NCBI GenBank assembly: GCA_019186825.1
Contig: JABARP010000004.1
Coordinates: 75,855-139,854, forward strand
Direction of reading: 5' to 3'
DNA from: Pyrinomonadaceae bacterium
GTDB lineage: Bacteria; Acidobacteriota; Blastocatellia; Pyrinomonadales; Pyrinomonadaceae
Length of the DNA: 64,000 nucleotides
Below are positions 53,595 to 62,507 of this stretch, in pieces. Each line of letters opens with the position of its first letter. The stretch's first letter is position 1. A program made the position numbers and the translations under genes. The notes under the pieces were generated by a model. It ran no database searches. It was not told the DNA's origin and was given only the letters and a program-made list of their open reading frames with translations.

Positions 53595-54955
53595 CCGAGA
53601 AACTCACAAAAACGGTTCACATAACGAACTACTACCATAAGAATTCGGGTGGCATCAGCACCTCGTACAACGCTCTTATGGCGGCCGCCGCACGTCATGA
53701 ACGCGAGATGGCGCTCATTGTTCCAGGCGAGATCGAGGAGACCGAGGTAGTCAACGATTTTGCGAAGATCCATTACATTCCCGCAAAATACTCACCGGTT
53801 TTCGATAAACGTTACCGCATCATAATGCCCTGGCAGTATTTGCCCGGCGGATCGCATATGCGAAAGATACTGCTCGAGGAAATGCCTCAGATGGTCGAGG
53901 TAACGGACAAGTACACGTTGAGCATGATCGGAGCGATGATCCGCACGAATAAGTTCAAGCAGCTCGGACGCCCGATGCTCGTGCATTTTTCATGCGAAAG
54001 GATGGACGATAACATCTCGTCATTCCTTTCGGGCGGCAGCATCGGCAAATGGGTATCGCGGCGTTTGATGGGAAATTACAACTTTCCGTCGTTCGATTTT
54101 CACATCGCGAATTCCAGCTACACGGCGGAAGAATTTTACGCATCGGTCGAGGCGAAGAATAATCCGCGACGCTCGAAGTGGTTCATCAATAAGACTTGGC
54201 GTTGGCTGAAGGCTCCACGCGTACCGATCGAAGACCGCATCGCCGTCTGCCCACGCGGCGTAGATATCAAGCAGTTTCGGCCCGACCGAATGTCTGACGC
54301 GATCCGACAAGAGCTGATCGAGAGAACCGGCGTGCAGAAGGATTCGATCTTGCTGCTGTACGCAGGCCGCATCTCGCCCGAGAAGAATATACCGCTGCTG
54401 ATCGAGATGATGAAGATCCTTACGAAGGATGCAGATCGCGATTATCGCCTCATCGTAGCCGGTGCAGGACCGTTAGCGGAAACTCTCGAGACCGAGGGCA
54501 ACAAACTTGGCGAACGCAAGATCGTCCAACTCGGCCATCTCGACAAGGAAACGCTAGCCAATTACTACGCGAACGCCGATGTCTTTGTCCATCCGAATCC
54601 GCGCGAACCGTTCGGGATCGCACCGCTCGAAGCAATGGCGTCGGGTGTTGCGACCGTCGCACCGAACGCGGGCGGCATCCTGTCCTACGCAACGGACGAT
54701 AATATCTGGCTGACAGTGCCTGAGCCGGAAGCGTTTGCCGCCGCGGTTCGCGATGCGGTAACGAACGAAGAGTTGCGAAAGAGGCGGATCGCCGCTGCTC
54801 TTGAAACCGCGCGGAACAATACGCGAGAGGCATCGACCGACAACCTGTTTGCGTGCTACGACAAATTTTACGATTATTTTCAGAGGAACCGCGAGCTTTT
54901 CACCGACAGAGAGGCAGCCTCGCGATTCGATTTCAACGAACTTCTAGATGTTTGA
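53591..54955 (+). CDS. Family 4 glycosyltransferase
   Basis: 454 residues. TTG start at 53591 in TTGA overlap with the previous stop. GT-B features: NYYHKNSGGISTSYNALMAAAARHEREMALIV, GRISPEKNIPLLIEM, IVAGAGPLAETLETEG, and NPREPFGIAPLEAMASGVATVAPNAGG with E-x7-E. The N-terminal lobe is extended by an insert (about 155-215). Its stop overlaps the next gene's start region by 8 bases. Confidence 0.92.
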   Translation: MTEKLTKTVHITNYYHKNSGGISTSYNALMAAAARHEREMALIVPGEIEETEVVNDFAKIHYIPAKYSPVFDKRYRIIMPWQYLPGGSHMRKILLEEMPQMVEVTDKYTLSMIGAMIRTNKFKQLGRPMLVHFSCERMDDNISSFLSGGSIGKWVSRRLMGNYNFPSFDFHIANSSYTAEEFYASVEAKNNPRRSKWFINKTWRWLKAPRVPIEDRIAVCPRGVDIKQFRPDRMSDAIRQELIERTGVQKDSILLLYAGRISPEKNIPLLIEMMKILTKDADRDYRLIVAGAGPLAETLETEGNKLGERKIVQLGHLDKETLANYYANADVFVHPNPREPFGIAPLEAMASGVATVAPNAGGILSYATDDNIWLTVPEPEAFAAAVRDAVTNEELRKRRIAAALETARNNTREASTDNLFACYDKFYDYFQRNRELFTDREAASRFDFNELLDV

Positions 54956-56048
54956 GCTAGTTATAGCAAATCTCCGCGTACGTTTTTTCCGCACACTGAT
55001 CAGCGTGATCGGCGTTGCTCTCGGCGTAGTTCTGATCGTCCTTTTCACGGGCCTTGCAAAAGGAATGACCGAGGATATGGCAAAGCGCTCGGCAAATTGG
55101 AAGGCCGAGATCGTCTTCGCTCGCCCGGGCGGAATGGAATTCGGCAGCTCGAATATGAACGTGAGCACGGCGTATGTCGGGCGGCTCGAAGCGATCGAGG
55201 GTGTCGCCTCGGCAGTGCCGGTCGGGCGTTATATCTCGGCCGACCCGAAAGCACGTTGGGGCCTGCTGCAGCTCGACGGTGTCGATTGGGAACCATTCGC
55301 AAAGATGAACGGAATGACGCTTACGCAGGGCCGTGCCCCACAGGCGAATAACGAGGTTATCATCGACGAACGTCAGGTAAAGAACGACAATTCGAAGCTC
55401 GGGGATCAGATCACGCTCTTTGGGAATAAACAGTTCACGATCGTCGGTGTTTTCGAACCGCCATCAGGTTCGCGGATCAAGATGACGCTCACGGCGATGC
55501 AATCGATCCTCGAAGAGACGAACAAGTGCACCTACATCCTCGTCAAAGTAAAGGACGGCGAGAAAGTTCCTGCGGTCGCCGCACGCATTAACGAACAGCT
55601 GCCCGGCAACAAGGTGAATCTCACGAGCGATCTGATCATCGACGCAAAAGAACGCGTACCCGGCCTGAACACTTTTCTGCGCGTGCTGGTCGGCCTTGGA
55701 GCATTCGTCTCCGTCGTCTTCGTGCTCCTCTCGATGTACACGACGATCACTGAGCGGCGAAAAGAGATCGGCATCCTCAAATCCCTTGGAGCCTCACGCA
55801 GTTTTATTGTTTCCACGATCGAGGGCGAGGCGTTACTGATCGGCATCGCGGGGGTTATTCTAGGCTTTGTCACTGCCTTCGTAGCATCTACGGCGATCAG
55901 CCACTTTTTCGACCTGCAGTTCGATTTCAGCGCGACTTGGATCGCCTGGGCGATAGCGATCGCGATCGTCGGCAGCCTCTTCGGCGCACTCTATCCTGCC
56001 CTGCGTGCCTCAGGCATCGACCCGGTCGAAGTTATGGTAAACGAATAA
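54948..56048 (+). CDS. MacB/FtsX-type ABC transporter permease (no ATPase adjacent)
   Basis: 366 residues. N-terminal helix FFRTLISVIGVALGVVLIVLFTGLAKG, periplasmic MacB_PCD domain (about 45-240; TAYVGRLEAIEGVASAVPVG, GDQITLFGNKQFTIVGVFE), then three C-terminal membrane helices with GILKSLGASRSFIVSTIEGEALLIGIAGVILG, the FtsX signature. Such permeases normally pair with a LolD/MacB-type ATPase, which is not encoded in the window. It overlaps the preceding GT by 8 bases, so it is the last gene of the glycan operon. Confidence 0.88.
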   Translation: MFELVIANLRVRFFRTLISVIGVALGVVLIVLFTGLAKGMTEDMAKRSANWKAEIVFARPGGMEFGSSNMNVSTAYVGRLEAIEGVASAVPVGRYISADPKARWGLLQLDGVDWEPFAKMNGMTLTQGRAPQANNEVIIDERQVKNDNSKLGDQITLFGNKQFTIVGVFEPPSGSRIKMTLTAMQSILEETNKCTYILVKVKDGEKVPAVAARINEQLPGNKVNLTSDLIIDAKERVPGLNTFLRVLVGLGAFVSVVFVLLSMYTTITERRKEIGILKSLGASRSFIVSTIEGEALLIGIAGVILGFVTAFVASTAISHFFDLQFDFSATWIAWAIAIAIVGSLFGALYPALRASGIDPVEVMVNE

Positions 56049-56089
56049 CGGCGTCGAGCGGCTCAGCTCAGTCAGAATGGAATGAATTT

Positions 56090-56151
56090 TGGCGGCTAAG
56101 CCGCCACGACCTTTTAGTGAGCGTGTCGGAAATGCTCAGCATTTCCGCTCA
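56090..56151. repeat. Pair of palindromic hairpins between permease and pseudokinase genes
   Basis: First hairpin TGGCGGC-TAA-GCCGCCA (56090-56106). Second GGAAATGC-TCA-GCATTTCC (56128-56146), enclosed by TGAGCG ... CGCTCA (56118-56123 and 56146-56151). They lie between convergent genes (stops at 56048 and 56166) and can serve as a bidirectional terminator. GC-rich palindromes of this type may also be dispersed repeats. Confidence 0.55.
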
Positions 56152-56165
56152 GCGATATTGCAGAT

Positions 56166-58334
56166 CTAGAATTCGCGGTTGGGTTCAAAGGTTGCGAGGA
56201 CCTTTGCGAGGTCATCGTTAACGCCGACGTCTGCGACGCTCGTAACCTTCTCGCTGTTGGATGTGGCGAGCAGCGTTAGGGCGAATCCGGTACGGACGCC
56301 GGGTCGGGCCGCAGGGATCCAGATGCGTCGTCCCCAAACTGTCAGAGGATTCCCGGCTGCGCCGGTCCCGCCGCCTTGAAACTGTATCTCATAGGCTTTC
56401 CAACCATTTACGGTCGTTTGTCCTTGCGACAGGATCTTAAAATCCGGAAGCAACTTGGAGAGTGTATTGCTAGATTCCGTTACAAGCTCCGGGAAATTCG
56501 GAGCATCGTCCGAATACGTCCCGCGGCTGATGTAGTACGAGATCAGAAGCTGCTCTTCGAGAAGCCCGTCGGCATTTTTCTTAGATATATCGAGGAATTT
56601 GCCTCGGTTCGCTTCCGTGCCTTCCTTAGGCCCGGCGGACTTCCAGGTCTTCGGATAGTAGATCGAGAATCCGAGAAAATTGCGGTATAGGTCGCCTTTC
56701 AAATTCTGCTTATTCGTAATGAAATAAGTAGAATTCGGCGGCGCCTCAATATCGCGCGGTGCGGGCGGCGTTTCAGTCGGGTCGTAATTCGAATTCGCAT
56801 TCGGATCGACGTTCGCAGCCGGAACGGTATGCGGCCGATTGAGCAAATAGATCCATGCGGCAGCAAAGATGATCGAGAGCAGAATAAAGACGCCAAGGGC
56901 GATCTTTATCCAGCGCGCATTCGGTTCGTGCAGCGGTTCAGGCGAACGCCTTAGCCATGCAGGCATATCGTCGCCATCCTGATCGGTCGAAACCGTGTGC
57001 TGCGTCGCGTCAGAATCGTCCAAGATCTCTTTGGCCGGTGCAGCAGATAGCTTAGCTCCCTTTTCGATCACGGGAAGCGTCAACGGCTTGGAAACGGCAG
57101 CGGCAAAGGCATCGCCGGCCTCGCGTGCTGTCACATAGCGCGAACGCGGGTTCGGCGAAAGAGCTTTCGAGAAGAATTCATCAACTGCCGGCGATATCTC
57201 CTGCGAATATCCCGCACGCTGATCTTTTACAAGTTCGCGTTCGGTCGCCCCGTCAAACGGAAAGTCGCCTGTAAGAAGCTGATACGCAGTTACGCCAAGT
57301 GAATAGATATCGCTCGCAACGGTCGAGACGCCGCCTTCGATGATCTCAGGAGGTGCATAGCGGATGTTCTCTTCGTGGAGTTCGCCGCTTGAAACGCCGA
57401 AGTTAGTTATCTTTAAGGCTCCCTCGCCGTCGACGGCGGCAACCTCGATATTCGCGGGGCGAAGGTCACGATGCAGGATTCCCTGCTTATGAACGTCCGC
57501 GAGAGCGTATGCGACCTGGCGGATGAGTTTGCCTGCCCTTGCAGGGTCGAAGCGCCCGTGGATCGAAAGCACTTCCTCCGCTGAAAGAGCATCGAGGTCC
57601 TCGCTGATCAGGTATTTGACGCCGTTTGCGTACGCACCGGAATCGAACACGCGGGCAACGTTCGGGTGATTGAGGTGCGAAAGCCGTACGCGCTCCTCTG
57701 CAAGGATATCGGCCGTAACCTCATCGCCTTCAAACGGGTTCAAGATGCGTACGACAACACGTTTTTGACCGACGATCCGATCTTCGGCAAGGTATGCGTA
57801 ACCGGCGTCATCCGTTGCGAGCATCTCGAGCACGCGATAGCGGCCCTTGACGGTCTTGCCGACAAAAGCGCCAGGCGATTCGGGATCAAAGTCACTGACG
57901 CGGCCGGCGGCCTCGCGTTCCTCGAGATCGACGTGGCCGAGCGGAATATCGTTCGGGCTAACGCGGCGGATAGCGGGCTTTTCGGGCTCATCCCCGGTGC
58001 GAACGGAGGACCGGCGAGTTCGTTGCCGACGGTCCGGCTTTGGCTTGATCGGCGTATTCTCGCGGCGGAAAAGCTCTGCCATGTCCTCGTCGCGGATCAC
58101 TTCATCGTCAGGTTCGATGAACTCGTCCGTCAGCTCGAGAACTGTATCCTCTTCCTTTTCGAACGCACGGCGTATGCTCGAAGACCCCATCTCGGAGCCG
58201 CTAAAAACGGTCGAGAAATAGGCATTCAGCGGACGAGCATCCACACCGGGCTCGCTTACGAGCCTTGTTCCGTCAAGGTCGCAGACCCGCTGGATCCCGG
58301 CGACGTATCGTTGTCCACAAGTAGGGCAAAACAT
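56166..58334 (-). CDS. Ser/Thr protein kinase-family membrane protein, probable pseudokinase
   Basis: 722 residues from ATG 58334 (MFCPTCGQRYV, a zinc-ribbon-like start common in these receptors). Kinase-like domain about 165-430. Deviations: the Gly loop reads LATDDAGYAYLAED, the beta-3 lysine is Arg196 (VVVR), HRDLK has become HRDLR (288-292) though Asp290 and Asn295 remain, and DFG is NFG (Asn311). SDIYSLGVTAYQLLTG is retained. One membrane helix near 525-548 (IALGVFILLSIIFAAAWIYLL) and a C-terminal extracytoplasmic domain of about 150 residues (YFITNKQNLKGDLYRNF ...). Inference: nucleotide/partner-binding scaffold rather than enzyme. Confidence 0.85.
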   Translation of the reverse strand: MFCPTCGQRYVAGIQRVCDLDGTRLVSEPGVDARPLNAYFSTVFSGSEMGSSSIRRAFEKEEDTVLELTDEFIEPDDEVIRDEDMAELFRRENTPIKPKPDRRQRTRRSSVRTGDEPEKPAIRRVSPNDIPLGHVDLEEREAAGRVSDFDPESPGAFVGKTVKGRYRVLEMLATDDAGYAYLAEDRIVGQKRVVVRILNPFEGDEVTADILAEERVRLSHLNHPNVARVFDSGAYANGVKYLISEDLDALSAEEVLSIHGRFDPARAGKLIRQVAYALADVHKQGILHRDLRPANIEVAAVDGEGALKITNFGVSSGELHEENIRYAPPEIIEGGVSTVASDIYSLGVTAYQLLTGDFPFDGATERELVKDQRAGYSQEISPAVDEFFSKALSPNPRSRYVTAREAGDAFAAAVSKPLTLPVIEKGAKLSAAPAKEILDDSDATQHTVSTDQDGDDMPAWLRRSPEPLHEPNARWIKIALGVFILLSIIFAAAWIYLLNRPHTVPAANVDPNANSNYDPTETPPAPRDIEAPPNSTYFITNKQNLKGDLYRNFLGFSIYYPKTWKSAGPKEGTEANRGKFLDISKKNADGLLEEQLLISYYISRGTYSDDAPNFPELVTESSNTLSKLLPDFKILSQGQTTVNGWKAYEIQFQGGGTGAAGNPLTVWGRRIWIPAARPGVRTGFALTLLATSNSEKVTSVADVGVNDDLAKVLATFEPNREF

Positions 58335-58561
58335 CAGTTTCGATAAAAACGCACCCTTACAGGGCACACTACAGACCGCAAGCAGCTCACATGCTCAAGA
58401 CCGGCAAAAAAGCCGACGTTTGGGAGGTGTAAATGGCCTGCGACCCGTTGCCTGCTAAAAGTACTGCACACAAGAAACGATAAATACCTAAGCAATTCCT
58501 TCGAACAAGAAACAAAAAATTTCAGTCAAAACCGCTCTGAGCGGCCCTTCTCTTTGGCGCC

Positions 58562-59677
58562 TTATTTCAGCTTTGCGATCACGGTCTCGCGTTCGGGCTG
58601 ATATGTCAACGCCAGTTTGTACGAGCGTCGAGCCTCGTTTTCCTTCCCGGCCTTTGAATATGCGTCGCCAAGCTGTTCGAACTGTCTTGCGAGCACCGGC
58701 TTGTCGTATTTGTGAGCAAAACGCGACCCGCGGAGCAGTGTATTTTCCGCATTTGCAAGATCTGAGGAGCGCAAGTACGCCGATGCTAGCCGAAAATAAG
58801 TATCGAAATTCGAAAGATCGGCACCGAGGCTTGCCTTCAAACTTGCTATCGCATCGGCGACCTCGCCATTTGCGAGTTGCGAACGCCCGAGCAGATTCAG
58901 CACGAGCGGCTCGTTCGATTTATTCCGGACGGCCGTTTTCAGAAGCCTTTCGGCAGCAGGAAAACGCTGTTCGGATTGAAGTATCTCGGCGATCTCTACG
59001 ACCTCGGCCGCTTTGTCAGCACGAGTTGCCGCAGCGGCATCCATCTCGGCGGCTCCCGCCGTATTTCCATTTCGACGAAGTAGTCTCGCAAGGTACGCAT
59101 ACGTTGCCGCACGTTCGGGCGAAAGCCGTATAGCCGTGCGATAAGCCGCCTCGGTCTCAGGGCCGACAAGCCCGAGCATCTCGCGCGCAACACCGAGGAG
59201 CTCGAATGCAGCCGCATTCGCAGGTTCTTTTTCCGAAACAGTTTTTGCAAGGTTCATCGCCTCTTCGTATCGGTCGGCGAGATCCATTACGGGAACCGGA
59301 ATTACGAGTATCCGGCCGAGCGCAAGCTTTACGGACGAGTCATCCGTTGAACTCTTTACGACCTCGCGGTATTTTTCTTCAGCCGAGGCGAGGTCGCCGG
59401 CCTTCAATGCGGCCGCGGCTTCACTCGTGAGTTTCGCGATCTGTTCGGATGAAAGTTTCGCGGCGGATGCCGTTCCGGATGCTTTCCTTGCAGTCGTTCG
59501 TTTAGATCGGCTGGGTCTTGCGGCACTATTTCGAGGTGCGGCCTTTTTCGCAGCGGGTGCACTCTTCTTCGACGAATCCTTGCCTCCAAAGAGTTTGTTG
59601 CTGCTGCCTAGATCCTGAGCCGAACCAAAGGCAGCTGTCGCAGCTATCAAAGCGATCGAGAAAAAGAGCCGGTACAT
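58562..59677 (-). CDS. Secreted TPR-repeat protein
   Basis: 371 residues with a signal peptide (about 1-20, ends AAFGSAQ). A basic, Ala/Ser/Lys-rich linker (about 30-75; KDSSKKSAPAAKKAAPRNS) follows. About seven TPRs from residue 85 on (AAALKAGDLASAEEKYREVVKSS, AATYAYLARLLRRNGNTAGAAEMDA, LLNLLGRSQLANGEVADAIASLK). It lies between the two kinase-family genes on the same strand, 227 bases from one and 27 bases from the other, so a shared role in envelope signalling is plausible. No enzymatic motif. Confidence 0.85.
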   Translation of the reverse strand: MYRLFFSIALIAATAAFGSAQDLGSSNKLFGGKDSSKKSAPAAKKAAPRNSAARPSRSKRTTARKASGTASAAKLSSEQIAKLTSEAAAALKAGDLASAEEKYREVVKSSTDDSSVKLALGRILVIPVPVMDLADRYEEAMNLAKTVSEKEPANAAAFELLGVAREMLGLVGPETEAAYRTAIRLSPERAATYAYLARLLRRNGNTAGAAEMDAAAATRADKAAEVVEIAEILQSEQRFPAAERLLKTAVRNKSNEPLVLNLLGRSQLANGEVADAIASLKASLGADLSNFDTYFRLASAYLRSSDLANAENTLLRGSRFAHKYDKPVLARQFEQLGDAYSKAGKENEARRSYKLALTYQPERETVIAKLK

Positions 59678-59704
59678 AAAAACCTCATACGGGCTTTCAG
59701 CTTG

Positions 59705-61936
59705 TCATTTCGTGACGAGGCGAAAACCCAATTCCTTGTCACGCGTCGCTGCCGGGACGTCCCTGCGCCACGAACTCGTAATGGCGGCGTCACCCGTCGA
59801 CTTGCTGAACGCTGAGCCGCCGCGGATCATATATCGCGCCTCGGTCGTTTCTTTCAAAATGCCTTCGCTTCCGGGATAAAGGCTTGCCTTCGAGCCCGTC
59901 CACTCATAGACGTTCCCGATCAGGTCCTTGACGCCCCATTTATCGGGGCAAGAATGCGTCCCGACCTCGGTCGGTTCTGTATTCGCCTGATCGACCCACG
60001 CGCACTGCGATCTGAAATCATCTCCCCAGGGATAGAGATCGCTGTCGCTGCCATTCCTTGCCGCGTACTCCCATTCTTCTTCGGTCGGCAGCCTGTATTG
60101 AACGCCGTCCCGTTTCGAACGCCAGCCAGCAAAGGCCTGGACGTCGTCGATATTCACGAAGCGAACGGGAAAATTCTCCTTACCCGCGAGCGGTTTTCCG
60201 TTGACCCAGTCCGCAGGCAGCGGTTTGTGGCCTGTCGCCTGCACAAACTGATAGAACTCAGCATTTGTTACCTCGGTGCGGTCCATCTTGAATGGATCGA
60301 CGGTAACCTCATGTTCGGGCCGCTCGGAGGGCATTCCGTCGTTGCGTCCCATACGGAATTTGCCGCCAGGGATCGCGACGAGATCTGCCTTGACCGCAGG
60401 AATATCCGTCGGCGTAGCTGCCGGCGAGTTCGCGACGCTCGGCGAAGGCTCGACATTTGCCGTATGGCCTGTACCCGGGAAAAAGCCGAGAAAATACGCC
60501 GCAGCGACACCTGCTATTCCCAAGCCGAAAAGCACCAATAACGCTCCGATTCCAAGAAAAAGGCCGGTTCGGCTCTTTTTTGCGGGTGAAGGAGCGGGTG
60601 CAGGCGTCGCAACGGAGACGTTCGGTGTCGAGACCGATGCTGCGGGCGGCGGATTCGACGTCGAAGGTTCGACAAGCAGTGTTGCGCCCAGCAAGCTTTG
60701 CGTGTCGGGCCGCGGGATCGCGTTGATATCGGGCTGCGAATGCCTGAGTTCGGCAATGACGTCCACGGGGTTGCCATCGCAGACCACATTGTCGATCCAA
60801 TCGTCGAATCCGTTATGGCTGATGCGCAAGAAATGATTGCCGCTCTGGATGCCCTCGAGCAGCAGCGACCCATCGACATGGCTTTCGCCGACCGCAACGT
60901 TATCGACAAAGACCTTCGAACCCGGCGGCCGTGTATGGACGCGGATCGTCGAGACCGGCAGTGCACCTGTGCCCGCAGTAACGTGGATATTTGACGTTAC
61001 GTCGATAGCACGGCGCAACTCATCGACCATCAACTCAACAGATGAGGTTCGCTGATTCGGATCCTTCTCAAGTGTATGCAGGACGGCTCTTTCGATCTCC
61101 GGAGCCATCGGAACGCCGAGGCTCGCGAAGGTCGGTGCCGGGTCGCTGATGTGCTTTTTCATGATCGCCGGGATCGACGAGCCCTTGAACGGCACATCAC
61201 CCGCGAGCATCTGATAAAGCATCACTCCGAGGCTGTAAATGTCGGCACGCGAATCCGGATCCTCGTCCGCCCATTGTTCGGGCGACATATAGTACGGCGA
61301 ACCCATCAACCCGGTCGTCTGTGCTTGTATGAAAGAACCGAGAAGCTCGCCGGACTTGATCTTCGCAAGCCCGAAATCGAGGATCTTCACCGCCTGCGAC
61401 ATATTCGGCCGGTCGGAGCAGATCATGATGTTCAGCGGTTTCAGGTCGCGATGGACGATGCCCTGGTGATGAGCGGCCCCGACGCCCGCACAGATCGCTG
61501 AAATAAGCTCGAAAGCACTCTCGGGCGATAGTTTGCCTTCGCGTGCAAGAAGGTCGTGGAGCGATTCACCCTCGACGTATTCCATCACCAGGAAGGGAAC
61601 GTTGCCGTTGATGACGCCATAGTCCGTAACACTTACGACGTTCTGATGGCGGATCGCCGCGGCGGCAAGTGCCTCCTGGCGGAAGCGAGTAACGAGCTGC
61701 GGGTCGTTGCCGACAAGGTCCGGCAGAATGATCTTTATCGCATGCAGCGTCTTTAGATACGCATGCCTGGCCTTGTAAACAACGCCCATTCCGCCTTGCC
61801 CGAGCCGGAACTCAAGGTGATACTTGCCCTCGAGCACGCCGTCGCCGGGGATCGTGTGCACGGTCGGCATGCCTTCATTCGGACAGGTCGCGACCGTGTC
61901 GGCGAAACAAGTTTTACAGGTTTGACATTCCCTCAT
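59705..61936 (-). CDS. Ser/Thr protein kinase with PEGA and SUMF1 (FGE-sulfatase) domains
   Basis: 743 residues. N-terminal zinc-ribbon-like CQTCKTCFADTVATCP (Cys4, 7, 10, 18). Kinase domain about 38-315 with Gly loop GQGGMGVVY, Lys68 (HAIK), HRDLKPLN with Asp164, DFG Asp187 and SPEQ activation-loop end; all catalytic residues intact. PEGA domain about 333-400 (IRVHTRPPGSKVFVDNVAVGE). Pro/Ala-rich linker then membrane helix about 455-483. C-terminal SUMF1/FGE-like domain about 515-742 (VAIPGGKFRMGRND, FKMDRTEVTNAEFYQFVQ, LIGNVYEWTGS). The SUMF1 domain lies on the far side of the membrane and could bind ligand. It starts 571 bases from the divergent S9 peptidase. Confidence 0.93.
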   Translation of the reverse strand: MRECQTCKTCFADTVATCPNEGMPTVHTIPGDGVLEGKYHLEFRLGQGGMGVVYKARHAYLKTLHAIKIILPDLVGNDPQLVTRFRQEALAAAAIRHQNVVSVTDYGVINGNVPFLVMEYVEGESLHDLLAREGKLSPESAFELISAICAGVGAAHHQGIVHRDLKPLNIMICSDRPNMSQAVKILDFGLAKIKSGELLGSFIQAQTTGLMGSPYYMSPEQWADEDPDSRADIYSLGVMLYQMLAGDVPFKGSSIPAIMKKHISDPAPTFASLGVPMAPEIERAVLHTLEKDPNQRTSSVELMVDELRRAIDVTSNIHVTAGTGALPVSTIRVHTRPPGSKVFVDNVAVGESHVDGSLLLEGIQSGNHFLRISHNGFDDWIDNVVCDGNPVDVIAELRHSQPDINAIPRPDTQSLLGATLLVEPSTSNPPPAASVSTPNVSVATPAPAPSPAKKSRTGLFLGIGALLVLFGLGIAGVAAAYFLGFFPGTGHTANVEPSPSVANSPAATPTDIPAVKADLVAIPGGKFRMGRNDGMPSERPEHEVTVDPFKMDRTEVTNAEFYQFVQATGHKPLPADWVNGKPLAGKENFPVRFVNIDDVQAFAGWRSKRDGVQYRLPTEEEWEYAARNGSDSDLYPWGDDFRSQCAWVDQANTEPTEVGTHSCPDKWGVKDLIGNVYEWTGSKASLYPGSEGILKETTEARYMIRGGSAFSKSTGDAAITSSWRRDVPAATRDKELGFRLVTK

Positions 61937-62507
61937 TCGAACTTTGTAAGAGTGTAGCTTAAAAAGACGTGTAGCTGCTTAAGTTAGACGCACTTCCTAA
62001 CTAAAAAGAGGCAATCATTATCTAGATTTTAGTTTTTTTTCACTTTTGCAAGCAAGTTTTACCCAAAAAGGCTAAAGTTGCGGCAGAAAAGTGTCCGCAG
62101 CCCGCGGTAAGAAAGGGCTCGGCGTGAGATCCACTCTGCGGAGATTTGCGTGTCTTCGGTTGTCAGAAACGCAAAGATCGCAAAGGAAGTCGCAGAGGAC
62201 GCCGCTCGGCGACGGGAGAGGCGGGCGGGGAGCCGTTTGTGCATTTTGTATCAATTTGCGCATTCTGTGCATTTTCATACAATTCGTGCAAAGTGTGCTT
62301 CAAATGGACGCGGAGCTTGGCTATGCTTGTTGGTGATCGAAGAGCGTGTTGGCATCGATCATGAAAGACGTGGACATTGCGAATCGATTTTGATCGGCTA
62401 TCGACGCGTGAGCGATAACTTTTTTCGCTTATTTACGTTAATATGATTGAAATCTTTAAATTTAGACCCCGGAACAATTCTTTTTGCTTCTGCCAGTTAA
62501 AACCAAG
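61937..62507. other. Spacer between divergent kinase and S9 peptidase genes
   Basis: About 570 bases without a credible gene; the overlapping short frames in 62059-62446 on both strands share the same repetitive DNA and no family similarity. The first 100 bases are AT-rich (TTTTTTTTCACTTTTGC) and likely hold the kinase promoter. The middle is repeat-rich, see 62170-62279. The final stretch includes TTAATATGAT and leads to the S9 peptidase start. Confidence 0.5.
62170..62279. repeat. Degenerate CGCAAAG and TGCATTTT intergenic repeats
   Basis: CGCAAAGATCGCAAAGGAAG (62170-62189) repeats a GCAAAG unit with 9-11-base spacing. TGTGCATTTTGTATCAATTTGCGCATTCTGTGCATTTT (about 62239-62276) holds three imperfect TG[TC]GCATT units. 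These resemble filler repeats found between genes of related genomes as I recall. Confidence 0.45.

Noticed and set aside
62059..62446. Several short frames on both strands in the spacer before the S9 peptidase
   Set aside because: They overlap each other and consist of repeat-derived codons, so none is credible as a gene.
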